Shown piece by piece: positions 19,839 to 28,383 of a DNA stretch of 29,270 nt. Source of the stretch: Pavlovales sp. CCMP2436 (Eukaryota > Haptophyta > Pavlovophyceae > Pavlovales). The stretch covers positions 13,414 through 42,683 of the forward strand of contig MU631723.1 in assembly GCA_026770615.1 (NCBI GenBank), read 5' to 3'. Every line of letters starts with the position of its first letter. Positions within the stretch are counted from its first letter, which is position 1. Below the pieces are notes generated by a model. The model saw nothing but the letters and a program-made list of their open reading frames with translations, ran no database searches and was not told the DNA's origin. Position numbers and translations under genes: made by a program.

Positions 19839-21870
19839 TCACTCGTTGATGTCAGCGAACATGAGGACGCTCACATGACGTTGGAACACAGCTACCGGAG
19901 TAGGCTTGGTGAAGATGTCCGCGCAGTTAAGATCAGTGTGAACCTTGGACACCTTTACGATGCCGGTCTGCTGCGCCAGACGGATGTACTGCCAACGCAC
20001 CTCAATGTGATTGCTGCGCTTGTGGTGCACTGGATTCTCAACCAATTGAATCGTGCCCTGGTTGCCCTCGAAGACCTTGGTCGGGTTGGGGTCCTCGCGG
20101 CGAAGGAAGGCAACGACGGTGCGGAGGTAACTGATCTCGCGCGCGCACTCCGCGAGTGCGATATACTCACTCTCACACGTACTCAACGCGACGATCGAAT
20201 GCAGGCCACTGTGCCACGCGATCAGGGAGCCGTTGTACAACACAACCTACCCGCTCGTAGAACGACGCCCCACCTCGTCCGCGGCCCAGTCAGTGGGCAG
20301 ACAGGCTCGGGTGTATGGGGTCACGCGCGTACCGAAAGAGCAGCCCAAGCGACACGGTGCCGCTCAGATACCGCAGGACGCGCCGCGCGGCCATCATGTC
20401 GCACACGCGGGGCACGGACATACGCCGCGCCAACATGTTGACCGCCTGCGCGAGGTCGAGCCGCGCCGTCGTGCTTGCGTACATGGTCGCGCCGGTGATC
20501 TGCTGGTAAAGCTGTGTGTCAGCTCGATTCAACAGCGTCTCGTCAGGCTCCTCTCCGCGATGCTCGTCCTTGCTCGCTCCGGGCAAGGCGGCAGTCGGTC
20601 ATGCCGAAGCGCTCGAGCACGCCGCGCACATACTGCGCGAGGTGCATGAAGATCCCGTCGGACCGGCTCTCAAATTGCGCGCCCAAAAATCGCTCGAAGC
20701 TGGCCGCCATCTTGATCTCAAAGTGAGGGCCACTAGTTTCTTGACGGCGTCAGGATCCGAGGTCAGGTTGAGCACGATCCAGTCGTCCACAAAGACGCCG
20801 ACAATGAGGTACTCGCCCTTGCCGACTTCCTCGACGTAGATACCGGAAGCAGCGGCACAGACCTTGAAGCCACGTTCGAGTAGTCGCCTCTCCTGCTCCT
20901 GGTGCAAGGACCGCCCTGACTGTCGCAATCCTGGTAGAACACGTTTGACCTCGCCCACGACCTTGAATCCAGGTGGTGCTGTGCGCTCAGGTGAGTCAAA
21001 GAAGGATAAAAAGGGACCCTTTTTATCCTCCTTTGGGTGAGTAGCCCTCGGGCAGCGAGATGAAAACGTTGTCATAATGAGATCGGCAGAGAGGTAGGCA
21101 TCGCTCACATCGCCCGAGCTCAGGACGGTCACGGGCGACGGATGGTCTCGAAGCTGAGCACCCTTGAGCGACGCGCCAACGGCTACGAGAAGACGAACTT
21201 GTTCGCCGCGGATCGTCGGGGCGAACGTCTGGTCAAAGTCGATGCCAGGCCTCTGCAAGTTGCCAAGCGCCACAGCGCGCGCCTTCCACTTGGTGACCTG
21301 ATCCTGCTCGTCCGTCTTGGGTTGAGAAACCCACTGCATCGGGATGACGCGTTGGCTGCTCAGCACGATGGTCTCGCGCCAGGAGCCCTGCTCTCGGTGC
21401 ATCTGCAGATGGTCCTGTGTGGACTGCCACCATTCGGCTGTTTGCGGCGACACCATGGCCTGGCGGTAGTTGCGTGGCACACTGACTGCCTCTCCCTTGA
21501 AGTAAGCAGCGTTGCCGGCGCGCGCCGAGGTCGTTGCTGATCGTCGGGGCCGGTCACGCCGCTGCGGGTCGTACGCCAGGCTCATCAGTGGCTCGTCGTT
21601 CTGCTCTATGACGTCCTCTTGGCCGTCAACTTGCTCGTCTCGTTCTCGTTGGTGCTCTTGCTCGTCTCGTTCTCGTTGGTGCACTTGCTCGTCTCGTTCT
21701 CGTTGGTGCTCTTGCTCGTCTCGTACTCGTTGGTTGCTCTTGCTCGCCTTGTACTCGTTGGTGCTCTTGCTCGTCTCGTACTCGTTGGTGCTCTTGCTCG
21801 TCTCGTACTCGTTGGTGCTCTCGCTCGTCTCATACTCCTTGGGGCCAGAGATGTCATCCGGGATGTTGTT
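19839..21870 (-). pseudogene. Ty1/copia polyprotein fragment: reverse transcriptase and RNase H
   Basis: Sense order on the minus strand: a repeat-rich leader (about 21870-21630); the RT start (W-V-S-Q-P-K-T-D-E, then K-A-R-A-V-A-L-G-N-L-Q, then D-F-D-Q-T-F-A-P-T); the RT active site V-G-V-F-V-D-D-W near 20800; the connection segment (E-R-F-L-G-A-Q-F-E-S, R-R-V-L-R-Y-L-S-G-T); RNase H (I-A-W-H-S, S-T-C-E-S-E-Y-I-A-L-A-E, H-K-R-S-N-H-I-E-V-R, ending I-F-T-K-P). This matches copia-type polyproteins, which copy their RNA into DNA. The frame changes near 20715, 20590 and 20300, and a TAG lies near 20249 just before the RNase H block. Gag, protease and integrase are absent upstream, so it is a 5'-truncated dead copy. 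Confidence 0.9.
21631..21842. repeat. 27-bp minisatellite, eight units
   Basis: Units start at 21631, 21658, 21685, 21712, 21740, 21767, 21794 and 21821 (consensus TTGCTCGTCTCGTTCTCGTT plus GGTGCTC). Unit 4 is 28 bp (extra T near 21733), which shifts the frame; the last unit is partial. In the copia sense frame the units encode E-H-Q-R-E-R-D-E-Q, a charged nine-residue repeat, and after the shift T-N-E-Y-E-T-S-K-S. Confidence 0.9.
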
Positions 21871-22163
21871 TTAAAGTGTGTCTTCCTTTCATCAACATGA
21901 AGATTCAGTGACGATTGCATTTGATCAGCACCACATCCTTGCCTACGCATGTGGCGAACATGCGATGCTGTGGAGCATGTTATCATCCATCCATGCAGCA
22001 TGCTGCCTGATTGGGTCCGAAGTGTGGCTAATAAAATAAATAAATAAATAATAGTATTTCGCATGATTCCTTATTTTCTGATCGCGATGGATTCCTAGGC
22101 TGGCGGCGTCTTCTTCTACTGTCCGGGAAGTGCCCAGTATGTACTAGTGAGTATGCGCTAAAG
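21871..22163. other. Spacer between copia relic and RING-CH gene 1
   Basis: No gene is recognised. It contains an (AAAT)n-like tract near 22030-22050 and several GCATG-containing short inverted motifs around 21945-22010. Confidence 0.4.
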
Positions 22164-23120
22164 TCAAAGCTCGTCAGACAGCGCCCGGTCCAGTAGAGTC
22201 GGGGTCTGGTGAGCCGGGCTCTGGCTCCGGCTCCGGCTAGTCCGTGCCGGGGTGCGAGCCAGTGCCGCTGCCGAGACGGACTGCTCGATCGGCGCCGCTG
22301 GCACCACGATGACGGCAACGGCGACCGGCACGGCCACGAGCACGGCCATGACCACTGGCAGCGGCGGTGGAGCTGCGGTGGACACATTACCGAGATGACG
22401 TACCGGCGACTGCGCCGGCAACAGGGACGGCGATTCGAGCCTCGCGCTGTCGGTCAGCGAGGCGGAGGCGGGGAGGCGAGGCGGGCGCGCGAGCAGGATT
22501 ACGCACTTCGACTCGTGCTGTCTCGCCTCGGCGAACGGGGACTCAAAGCCGCGCGCCACCTCGCTCCTGGCCTGCGCCACGACCCTGTCGTAGTACAGAT
22601 TGTCGTCGAGCACCTGCGGGTCGGGGCGGCCCCGGCGCCGCCTGAGGCGCGATGAGATGGTGAAGCTAAGGAGCGCCAGCACGGCGATGGCGATGAAGAT
22701 GTAGAGGGTCAGCGCCTGCCGGCCAAGCAGCATGTTGAGCACCAGGACCATCACGAGAATAAGGAATCCGAAGCAGGGGGGCGTGGAGAAGCGCTTAAGG
22801 CACTTGGACTTGGTCAGCCGCGCAAAGAGGCCAGGTCTCGGTGGCGCAATCACATAGGGCGTAAAGCCGCACGTGTATGGCGACGTGCAAATGGCGCAGC
22901 GGATGCGATCTTCGAGCGGCTTGCCGCGCGCGCCGGCCGAGTTCACCAGCTTCTCGAGGCAGGCGCGGTGGATGGCCGAGGTGGTGCAGCCGCAGATGTT
23001 TGAGAGCGGAGCACCGCCGTCCTCCATGCAAACGAAACAGCTCAGCGCCTCGGACTCCGAGATGCGCGCCACTTTGATCTCCGAGAGCGAGACCGCCTCG
23101 AGCTCCGAGACGCGCGCCAT
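22164..23120 (-). CDS. RING-CH (MARCH-like) membrane protein, copy 1
   Basis: An intronless frame of 318 residues. The zinc ligands fit the C4HC3 RING-CH pattern: C28, C31, C43, C45, H51, C54, C75, C78 (C-F-V-C, C-G-C, H-R-A-C, C-A-I-C). Two hydrophobic segments follow, about residues 117-132 and 137-155, then an Arg-rich patch and a conserved cytosolic-type stretch (L-D-D-N-L-Y-Y-D-R-V-V-A). A Pro/Val/Ala-rich hydrophobic run lies near the C-terminus. RING-CH membrane proteins are E3 ubiquitin ligases acting on membrane proteins; that function is inferred from the family. The start at 23120 is chosen over an in-frame start at 23228 because the second copy (25235-26197) begins at the same M-A-R-V-S and similarity fades just upstream. 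Duplication of the whole gene is evident. Confidence 0.85.
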   Translation of the reverse strand: MARVSELEAVSLSEIKVARISESEALSCFVCMEDGGAPLSNICGCTTSAIHRACLEKLVNSAGARGKPLEDRIRCAICTSPYTCGFTPYVIAPPRPGLFARLTKSKCLKRFSTPPCFGFLILVMVLVLNMLLGRQALTLYIFIAIAVLALLSFTISSRLRRRRGRPDPQVLDDNLYYDRVVAQARSEVARGFESPFAEARQHESKCVILLARPPRLPASASLTDSARLESPSLLPAQSPVRHLGNVSTAAPPPLPVVMAVLVAVPVAVAVIVVPAAPIEQSVSAAALARTPARTSRSRSQSPAHQTPTLLDRALSDEL

Positions 23121-23305
23121 CCTCGAGCCTCCGCACCAGCAGCTCAGGGCACAAGACGCCGGAGCCCCGTACTCAGTGGTGCTTACTTCCCGAGCAGTTC
23201 CCCGACGACTCACTCCCCGAACCGACAAAGGGTAGATGACGTTGTCGACTCCGGGATTGAAATTCCGAGGATCGACATACTTCTCTTGGGCTCTGCCCGC
23301 CAGGG

Positions 23306-23366
23306 CTCAACAGGACAGGTTCCGATGTCTAGCCCTGTCATGTTATTCTAGGCCTGTCCTGTTGAG
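23306..23366. repeat. 14-bp perfect inverted repeat
   Basis: CTCAACAGGACAGG (23306-23319) pairs with CCTGTCCTGTTGAG (23353-23366) across a 33-nt spacer that itself repeats CTAGCCCTGTC/CTAGGCCTGTC-like motifs. It lies upstream of RING-CH gene 1. Confidence 0.8.
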
Positions 23367-23443
23367 ACCAGACTTAACCGGTACCGGAATATGCTCGTTT
23401 GAGCTTCGGACGCGGCCTTGCGGTGGTCATAGCCCAAAAGAAT

Positions 23444-23616
23444 TACAGGGGATCGCGGGCAATAAGAACGGCGCTTTTTGAGGCTGAGGCTGAGTTTCTT
23501 AGCAAATTACATACAGACAGTTGTTAAAAAATTTGGTTAAAATTTCTATTTAAGGGCAAAAAAACGAGGCTCAGTTTCTTAACACGACGGTTTCTTATTG
23601 CCCGCGATCCCCTGTA
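23444..23616. mobile_element. 173-bp TIR element (MITE), TA-flanked
   Basis: Arms 23444-23468 and 23592-23616 are perfect 25-nt reverse complements (TACAGGGGATCGCGGGCAAT at the left end). If the outer TA is the target duplication, the termini are CAGGGG...CCCCTG. The AT-rich interior repeats GAGGCTGAGTTTCTTA with one change (GAGGCTCAGTTTCTTA). There is no coding capacity. A Tc1/mariner-type TA target is plausible; the superfamily is not certain. Confidence 0.75.
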
Positions 23617-23757
23617 GTCCGGGTCTCGATCAGACAGCGTCTAGACACTCCGTTGGGTGATCGATTGCTGTCGCGCCCATACGCTCGGAGTCCACCTCTG
23701 ACTGTCTGCAACCCACGGTCTGCTGCCCCACCTTCTATAATTAAGTCGTAGTTAAAT

Positions 23758-23848
23758 GGTTTGGGTCGATCGCTCGACCTCAGCCTGACGTCGACCAAGC
23801 CAGTGACTGAACAACACCTGTTGAACCATGCTGAGCCGCTAATATATT
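23758..23848 (+). repeat. R repeat, copy 2 (partial)
   Basis: It begins GGTTTGGGTCGATCGCTCG and ends CTAATATATT, matching the 3' third of R copy 1 in the same orientation. It is inverted relative to copy 3 at 24501-24762. Confidence 0.85.
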
Positions 23849-24500
23849 AATGTAGGGGGGTTCGGGCTGGCGGTACGTTTCAAGTTCAAGTCTAATATAT
23901 ATATAGTTAAAAAAACGGCCGGCGGCTCCGGGTCCGGAAACGCTCTCCCGGACTCCCGGAGGTGCAGCAACAACACATTGCTAGCCTAGGGCCTTCTCCC
24001 GGTCCCCGGGCATTCAGGGGAGCCGGAGAGCCGTCGTGCGCCTCATAGGCGAGCCGCGTGCCCTTCTCCTCCGAAGTTCCGCCTGATCGGCGATCGCACC
24101 CCGTCCCATAGGCGAACAAGCCAACGAGGGCGCGATGGCCGCACCTGCGCGTCTCAGATGCGACATGGCGCGCTCGGGGAGCACCCGCGGCAAGCACCAG
24201 CCCTACCGTACACACCAGCGGTACCACCTCCAGGCGTGGCGCGGCTGGGATCCGAGTACCCACGGCATAGACGGCCGGGTGCTCAAAAGCTAAAAAATCT
24301 CCATTTTATGTACATATTTATTTTATTTATTTATTTATTTGCGATTATTTTTTATTCGTGTTGGGCAATATTAAGCCACCCAAATGCGCCCGGTGGGTTG
24401 GAGACTGGGCCCTATTTTTTCAGCCGGTGGGGACGCCGGGAAGGCCTCCGTACGTACTGATACCAAATGAGACCAACGTTTTGGCCCGTGGAGTAATTTA
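23849..24500. other. Spacer between inverted R copies
   Basis: This 650-bp segment is bracketed by R copies 2 and 3 in opposite orientation. A minus-strand open frame at 23907-24263 has no recognisable domain. Around 24300-24360 the DNA is AT-rich (TTTATTTATTTA). I see no gene; it could be the body of a non-autonomous element whose ends are the R copies. Confidence 0.4.
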
Positions 24501-24762
24501 TATATATTAGCGGCTCATCATGGTTCAACAGGTGTTGTTCAGTCACTGGCTTGGTCGATGTCAGGCTGAGGTCGAGCGATCGACCCAAACCCTCATGCAC
24601 CAGCACTCACACCAAAGGGTGTGAGTGTGTGCGCACCGGCCCCCACGCCCCGCCTCGGCCGCGCTTCGGCCGCCGCAGCCCTGCCGTGGTGGCCGCAGGG
24701 AGCAGCATCGTCTTCGTAGCCTTGGTAGCCTTGAGCGGCGTCTCCGTGTGCGGCCCGCCGCC
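24501..24762 (-). repeat. R repeat, copy 3 (full length, inverted)
   Basis: Nearly identical to the reverse complement of R copy 1 (19230-19490), from TATATATTAG through GATCGACCCAAACC and the CACACTC hairpin to CGGCCCGCCGCC. Together the two copies bracket about 5 kb that includes the copia relic and RING-CH gene 1. Confidence 0.85.
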
Positions 24763-24860
24763 GGAGTAATTTAGTGCTTAGTGGCGAGGGACAGCACCTG
24801 GCAAACTGGCTCACGGGCGCGAAGAAACAAATTAGTAAGAACTGCAATTGATATATATAT

Positions 24861-24901
24861 ATATATTAGTGGCTCAGCATGGTTCAACAGGTGGTGCTCA
24901 C
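24861..24901 (-). repeat. R repeat, copy 4 (terminal fragment)
   Basis: ATATTAGTGGCTCAGCATGG and the following TTCAACAGGTGGTG match the AT-adjacent end of the R repeat, next to a TA tract (24851-24866). Confidence 0.8.
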
Positions 24902-25234
24902 TATAGTTATATACGGCTAGAGCCCTGAGACGGATTCTAATATTCCTATCTGACAAATCTATTCAATAGGATGGGTGCACACTGCTGCCATCGGTCTTCA
25001 TTTCGTGCTCCAGATCTGAGCTTTGGAAGGTAGGGTCTCAAGAGGCAAATAAAAAGCCCCGGCCCGTCAGAACCTCCCAATAACTAATTAAGTTTCAATA
25101 CTAATTAAATGCAATTTTTAATAAATAAATATTCCGATCCAATTTCATACAAAAAAATCCGCTCGAGTCCTCTCATCGTCGTCGGTTCATAATGACGTCA
25201 CCTTCGCAAGTGATCCTGCCGTTCCAGCAAGTCT
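24902..25234. other. Spacer downstream of RING-CH gene 2
   Basis: AT-rich for most of its length (notably 25080-25160). No gene or RNA recognised. Confidence 0.4.
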
Positions 25235-26197
25235 TCAGCTTCGCCTGAGCTGCTGGAGCGCCCGGTCCAGTAGAGTCGGGGTGTGGCGAGCTGGGCTCTG
25301 GCTCCGGCTCCGACTAGTCTGTGCCGGGGTGCGAGCCGGTGCCGCTGCCGAGACGGACTGCTCGATCGGCGCCGCTGGCACCACGATGACGGCAACGGCG
25401 ACCGGCACAACTACGGGCACGGCCACGGCCACCGGCAGCGGCGGTGGAGCTGCGGTGGGCACGTTGCGGAGATGATGCGTCGGCGACTGCGCCGGCAACA
25501 GGGACGGCGATTCGAGCCTCGCGCTGTCGGTCAGCGAGGCGGAGGCGGGGAGGCGAGGCTGGCGCGCGAGCAGGATGACGTTCTTGGACTCGTGCTGTCT
25601 CGCCTCGGCGTACGGGGACTCAAAGCCGCGCGCAACCTCGCTCCTGGCCTGCGCCACGACCCTGTCGTAGTACAGATTGTCGTCGAGCACCTGCGGGTTG
25701 CGGCGGCCCCGGAGCTGCCTGATGCGCGAGGAGATGGTGAAGCCGAAGAGCGCCAATGTGATGACGACAATGAAGATGTAGAGGGTCAGCGCCTGCCGGC
25801 CAAGCAGCATGTTGAGCGCCAGGACAATCACGAGAATGAGAAATCCGAAACAGGGCGTGGAGAAGCGCCACAGGTAAGTGGACTTGGCACATCGCGCGAG
25901 CGGGCCCGGTCTCGGCGGCGCGATCACATAGGGCGTGAAGCCGCACGTGTATGGCGACGTGCAAATGGCGCAGCGGGTGCGATCTTCGAGCGGCTTGCCG
26001 CGCGCGCCGGCCGAGTTCACCAGCTTCTCGAGGCAGACGCTGTGGATGGCCGAGGTGGTGCAGCCGCAAATGTTTGAGAGTGGAGCACTGCCGTCCTCCA
26101 TACAAACGTAGCAGGTCAGCGCCTCGACCGACTCCGAGATGCGCGCCACTTTGATCTCCGAGAGCGAGACCGCCTCAGAGTCCGAGACGCGCGCCAT
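25235..26197 (-). CDS. RING-CH (MARCH-like) membrane protein, copy 2
   Basis: 320 residues, intronless, starting M-A-R-V-S. The RING-CH ligands of copy 1 are all kept, one residue later because of a Val insertion (C-Y-V-C, C-G-C, H-S-V-C, C-A-I-C). The two transmembrane segments (F-G-F-L-I-L-V-I-V-L-A-L-N-M-L-L and the next) and the Y-Y-D-R-V-V-A block are also kept. Most differences from copy 1 lie in the loop before the first membrane segment and in the Val/Ala-rich tail. DNA similarity stops abruptly near 25257 (22184 in copy 1), so the last residues differ (A-L-Q-Q-L-R-R-S here, A-L-S-D-E-L there). Both copies keep an open frame, which suggests both are functional. E3 ligase activity is a family inference. 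Confidence 0.85.
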   Translation of the reverse strand: MARVSDSEAVSLSEIKVARISESVEALTCYVCMEDGSAPLSNICGCTTSAIHSVCLEKLVNSAGARGKPLEDRTRCAICTSPYTCGFTPYVIAPPRPGPLARCAKSTYLWRFSTPCFGFLILVIVLALNMLLGRQALTLYIFIVVITLALFGFTISSRIRQLRGRRNPQVLDDNLYYDRVVAQARSEVARGFESPYAEARQHESKNVILLARQPRLPASASLTDSARLESPSLLPAQSPTHHLRNVPTAAPPPLPVAVAVPVVVPVAVAVIVVPAAPIEQSVSAAAPARTPAQTSRSRSQSPARHTPTLLDRALQQLRRS

Positions 26198-26652
26198 TCT
26201 CGAGCCCCTTCGCCAACCTCAGACAAGATGCCGGTCCGAGTTTATGGTATCAAAGGAAGTTTCTGTTTGGAAGTGTGAAGTTTCGCAAGCGACGGGATTC
26301 TTTGAGTGATTTTTAATGATTTTAATGCAGGTGGATTAGGTTCGCGCGCACCCACCGGCTGGGCACTGCCTGCTGGGAGATGGGTGCTCGCGTGAGCGGG
26401 TCGGTACGCGGCGCACGCTGTGCTCGCGAGTTTTTTTTTTTTTTTTTTTTTAATCTTGAGTGGCGCGGTTTGTGCCTTGCACGCACTTGTAAGGGGATAC
26501 TGTTTTTTTTTTAAACTACGACTTACTTACTATAGAAAAGGGCAGCAGGCAGTGGGTCGCAGACATTTTGTCTCAGAAGTGGTCAACTCCGAGCGTGTAG
26601 GCGCGACAACGTTCAGTCACCCAGGCGGCATGTAGTCACCCAGGCGGCATGC
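26198..26652. other. Spacer with T-tract and short duplication
   Basis: It contains a run of 21 T (26431-26451) and a duplicated 18-mer AGTCACCCAGGCGGCATG (26615-26632 and 26634-26651) that abuts the end of the retroelement-like pseudogene. As 5' flank of RING-CH gene 2 (minus strand) its right part may include that promoter, but no element is clear. Confidence 0.5.
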
Positions 26653-28169
26653 TTAGGCGCCGATCCCAAACCGTGTCTCCCTGCGGAGCTGGTACGCGCC
26701 CTCAGCCCACTCGTCGGGATTGCCGTCGTCGTCGCTGTCAGTGCGTGTGCCGCCGCCGTTGCCGGTGCCGGTGCCGGTCTGCTCCAATCGCGCGCGCGCA
26801 ATGATGACCTTGGCGTGCCCTCGAAGTGCGCACATGCCGATCGATCTCCTGTCTCATCTTTCACAGGAGAGTGCTGCGCGCTTGCGCAGCGGAAGGGGCC
26901 TCCATGCGAGATTGAAGCGCTCTTGCGCTCATGCTGGTGAGGTCCCCGACGAAGGATTCCAGGTCGTCAGACCACTCGCCGAAGGCTCCAATCACGAGGG
27001 CGGCGAACGCGGGGCCGCCTGCAGTGCAGAAGGCCTGTGCGCGGGCCTATATCGGGCCAGTCTGTCCGGGGCTCGCGTGGAAGAAGTCGCGATCAATCTT
27101 GATGAGCTCCGCCATGCGTTCTACCGGAAGCGAGTCAGCTCGCCTGCCCACAGCACGCCCAGGGTAGTTGCCGTCGTTGTCCCTGTACCGAGTCCTGCAG
27201 AACGCCATGGTCTTGAGTTCAAGCAGTCGCGAGACCGCCCGCCCACCCTTGTGGTCGTACTCGGCGTAGAGGTCGACCTTCGGCCCGGGTCGCCGGCCTA
27301 CCTCACCGAAGAAGAGCCGGTACGCGGCCTGGATGGAGGCGAGTACCGAGGCGAAGATGTCTCCCGCCTCGGTGCGCGCGCGCGCACCCATTCTCCTCGC
27401 AACTCAGCCAGGAGGGCGAGGAGCGGATCGTGCCTCAGCTTGGAGATGTGGTCGCCGGTGACGCTCTGCCCGGTGGCCGCGACAATGTTGTCTCCGTGCA
27501 CGTCGATGTCGCGGTTGAACAACCGCGCGCCGCGCGCGGCTAGGCCGACGCAGATGGGGCTCGGGACGCCGAAGAAGCGTGCTGTGATCTCCACCCACTC
27601 GCCGATGGTGCAGGCGCCGTAGCCAATCGGAAGCGCGGCCACCCAGGCAGAGCTGTTGCGGTCGATGCTCCTAACCAAGCGCACGACGCGATCGCCCCGC
27701 GAGAACGAGTTGATCCGCATCTTGAGCGCGTCCTAACCAAGCGCACGACGCGATCGCCCCGCGGGAGCGCGTTGATCCGCATCTTGAGCGCGTCAAACCG
27801 CTGAGCCTCGCGGTCCTCGGTGAGGTCCTTCTGCATGTTGAGGCTTGGCTTGCCTGTGAGATCTCTGCGCACCATCGGCCAGGCCTCCTCTGGGGGGAGG
27901 TGTAGCACACGGGTTGGCAGGTCTGCGTTGATTATCGCTCCAGCACCGACGCCAACCTCCTGTTGCATCTCGAGCCAGCAGCAGAGGAACGCCTGTCCCT
28001 GCCGTGGTGGCGGTAGCGATCTATTCAACCTGAACGTGGTCCCGTCCAGATTGGGTGAGGGTGTCGGGAGCCTACTCCTCGCTATGTCTGGTACCCTATC
28101 GGACTGCCCGGGATTGAAATATCCCGGCCCCTTCTCGAGTCTTCTACGGCTGCTTCGTTGCCTGTTCAT
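26653..28169 (-). pseudogene. Retroelement-like protein (copy B), C-terminal part, broken
   Basis: Sense blocks on the minus strand: F-D-A-L-K-M-R-I-N; I-G-E-W-V-E-I-T-A-R-F-F-G; G-D-H-I-S-K-L-R-H-D-P-L-L; L-L-E-L-K-T-M-A-F-C-R-T-R-Y; then G-P-I, stop, and V-I-G-A-F-G-E-W-S-D-D; finally A-L-R-G-H-A-K-V-I-I-A-R, with TAA at 26655-26653. Breaks: a 62-bp tandem duplication (27671-27794), a frame change near 27390, an in-frame TAG near 27046 where copy A (4390-4807) has a Glu, and another frame change near 26850. The G-D-H...R-H-D and E-L-K...T-R-Y arrangement recalls the region after the reverse transcriptase in non-LTR-type elements of algae, but no RT motif remains. A decayed mobile-element gene is the best reading; the family name is uncertain. 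Confidence 0.6.
27671..27794. repeat. 62-bp tandem duplication
   Basis: Units 27671-27732 and 27733-27794 are near-identical (both begin CTAACCAAGCGCACGACGCG). Because 62 is not a multiple of three the duplication shifts the frame of pseudogene copy B. In sense, both units encode A-L-K-M-R-I-N and G-D-R-V-V-R-L-V-R. Confidence 0.95.
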
Positions 28170-28383
28170 CGCATTTCATCAGGGTCGCTTACTTACTAAG
28201 AGATCTTGTGACACAGCTTCAGCGCCGCCTCACTGCTCTCTCACTGCTCATGCATCTTGACTCTCCGTAGCTCACCTCACAGCTCTCTCTCTCTCTCTCT
28301 CTAGCTGCCTTCGACGCTCACGCGTCTCGGACTCTGATCCGCTCTTAGCTCGTGCTTGCGGTCAACCCCGCTCGCATCTCAAT
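28170..28383. other. Presumed 5' region of the following gene, with (CT)10
   Basis: Pyrimidine-rich, with a (CT)10 tract at 28283-28302 about 80 bp before the ATG at 28384. Such tracts occur in promoters and 5' UTRs, but no core element can be assigned. Confidence 0.4.

Noticed and set aside
21631..21842. CRISPR-like array
   Set aside because: The 27-bp units are contiguous with no spacers and lie in a retrotransposon coding frame; it is a minisatellite.
19230..23848. R copies at 19.4 kb and 23.8 kb as the two LTRs of the copia element
   Set aside because: The RNase H frame is followed by a polypurine tract and a TGTT terminus at 19814, so the LTR begins there; R copies also occur inverted and away from copia.
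23907..24263. 118-residue minus-strand frame
   Set aside because: No recognisable motif or context; it is bracketed by inverted repeat copies and may be chance.
26720..27622. 300-residue plus-strand open frame
   Set aside because: It is antisense to the retroelement-like pseudogene, whose minus-strand motifs are conserved with copy A.
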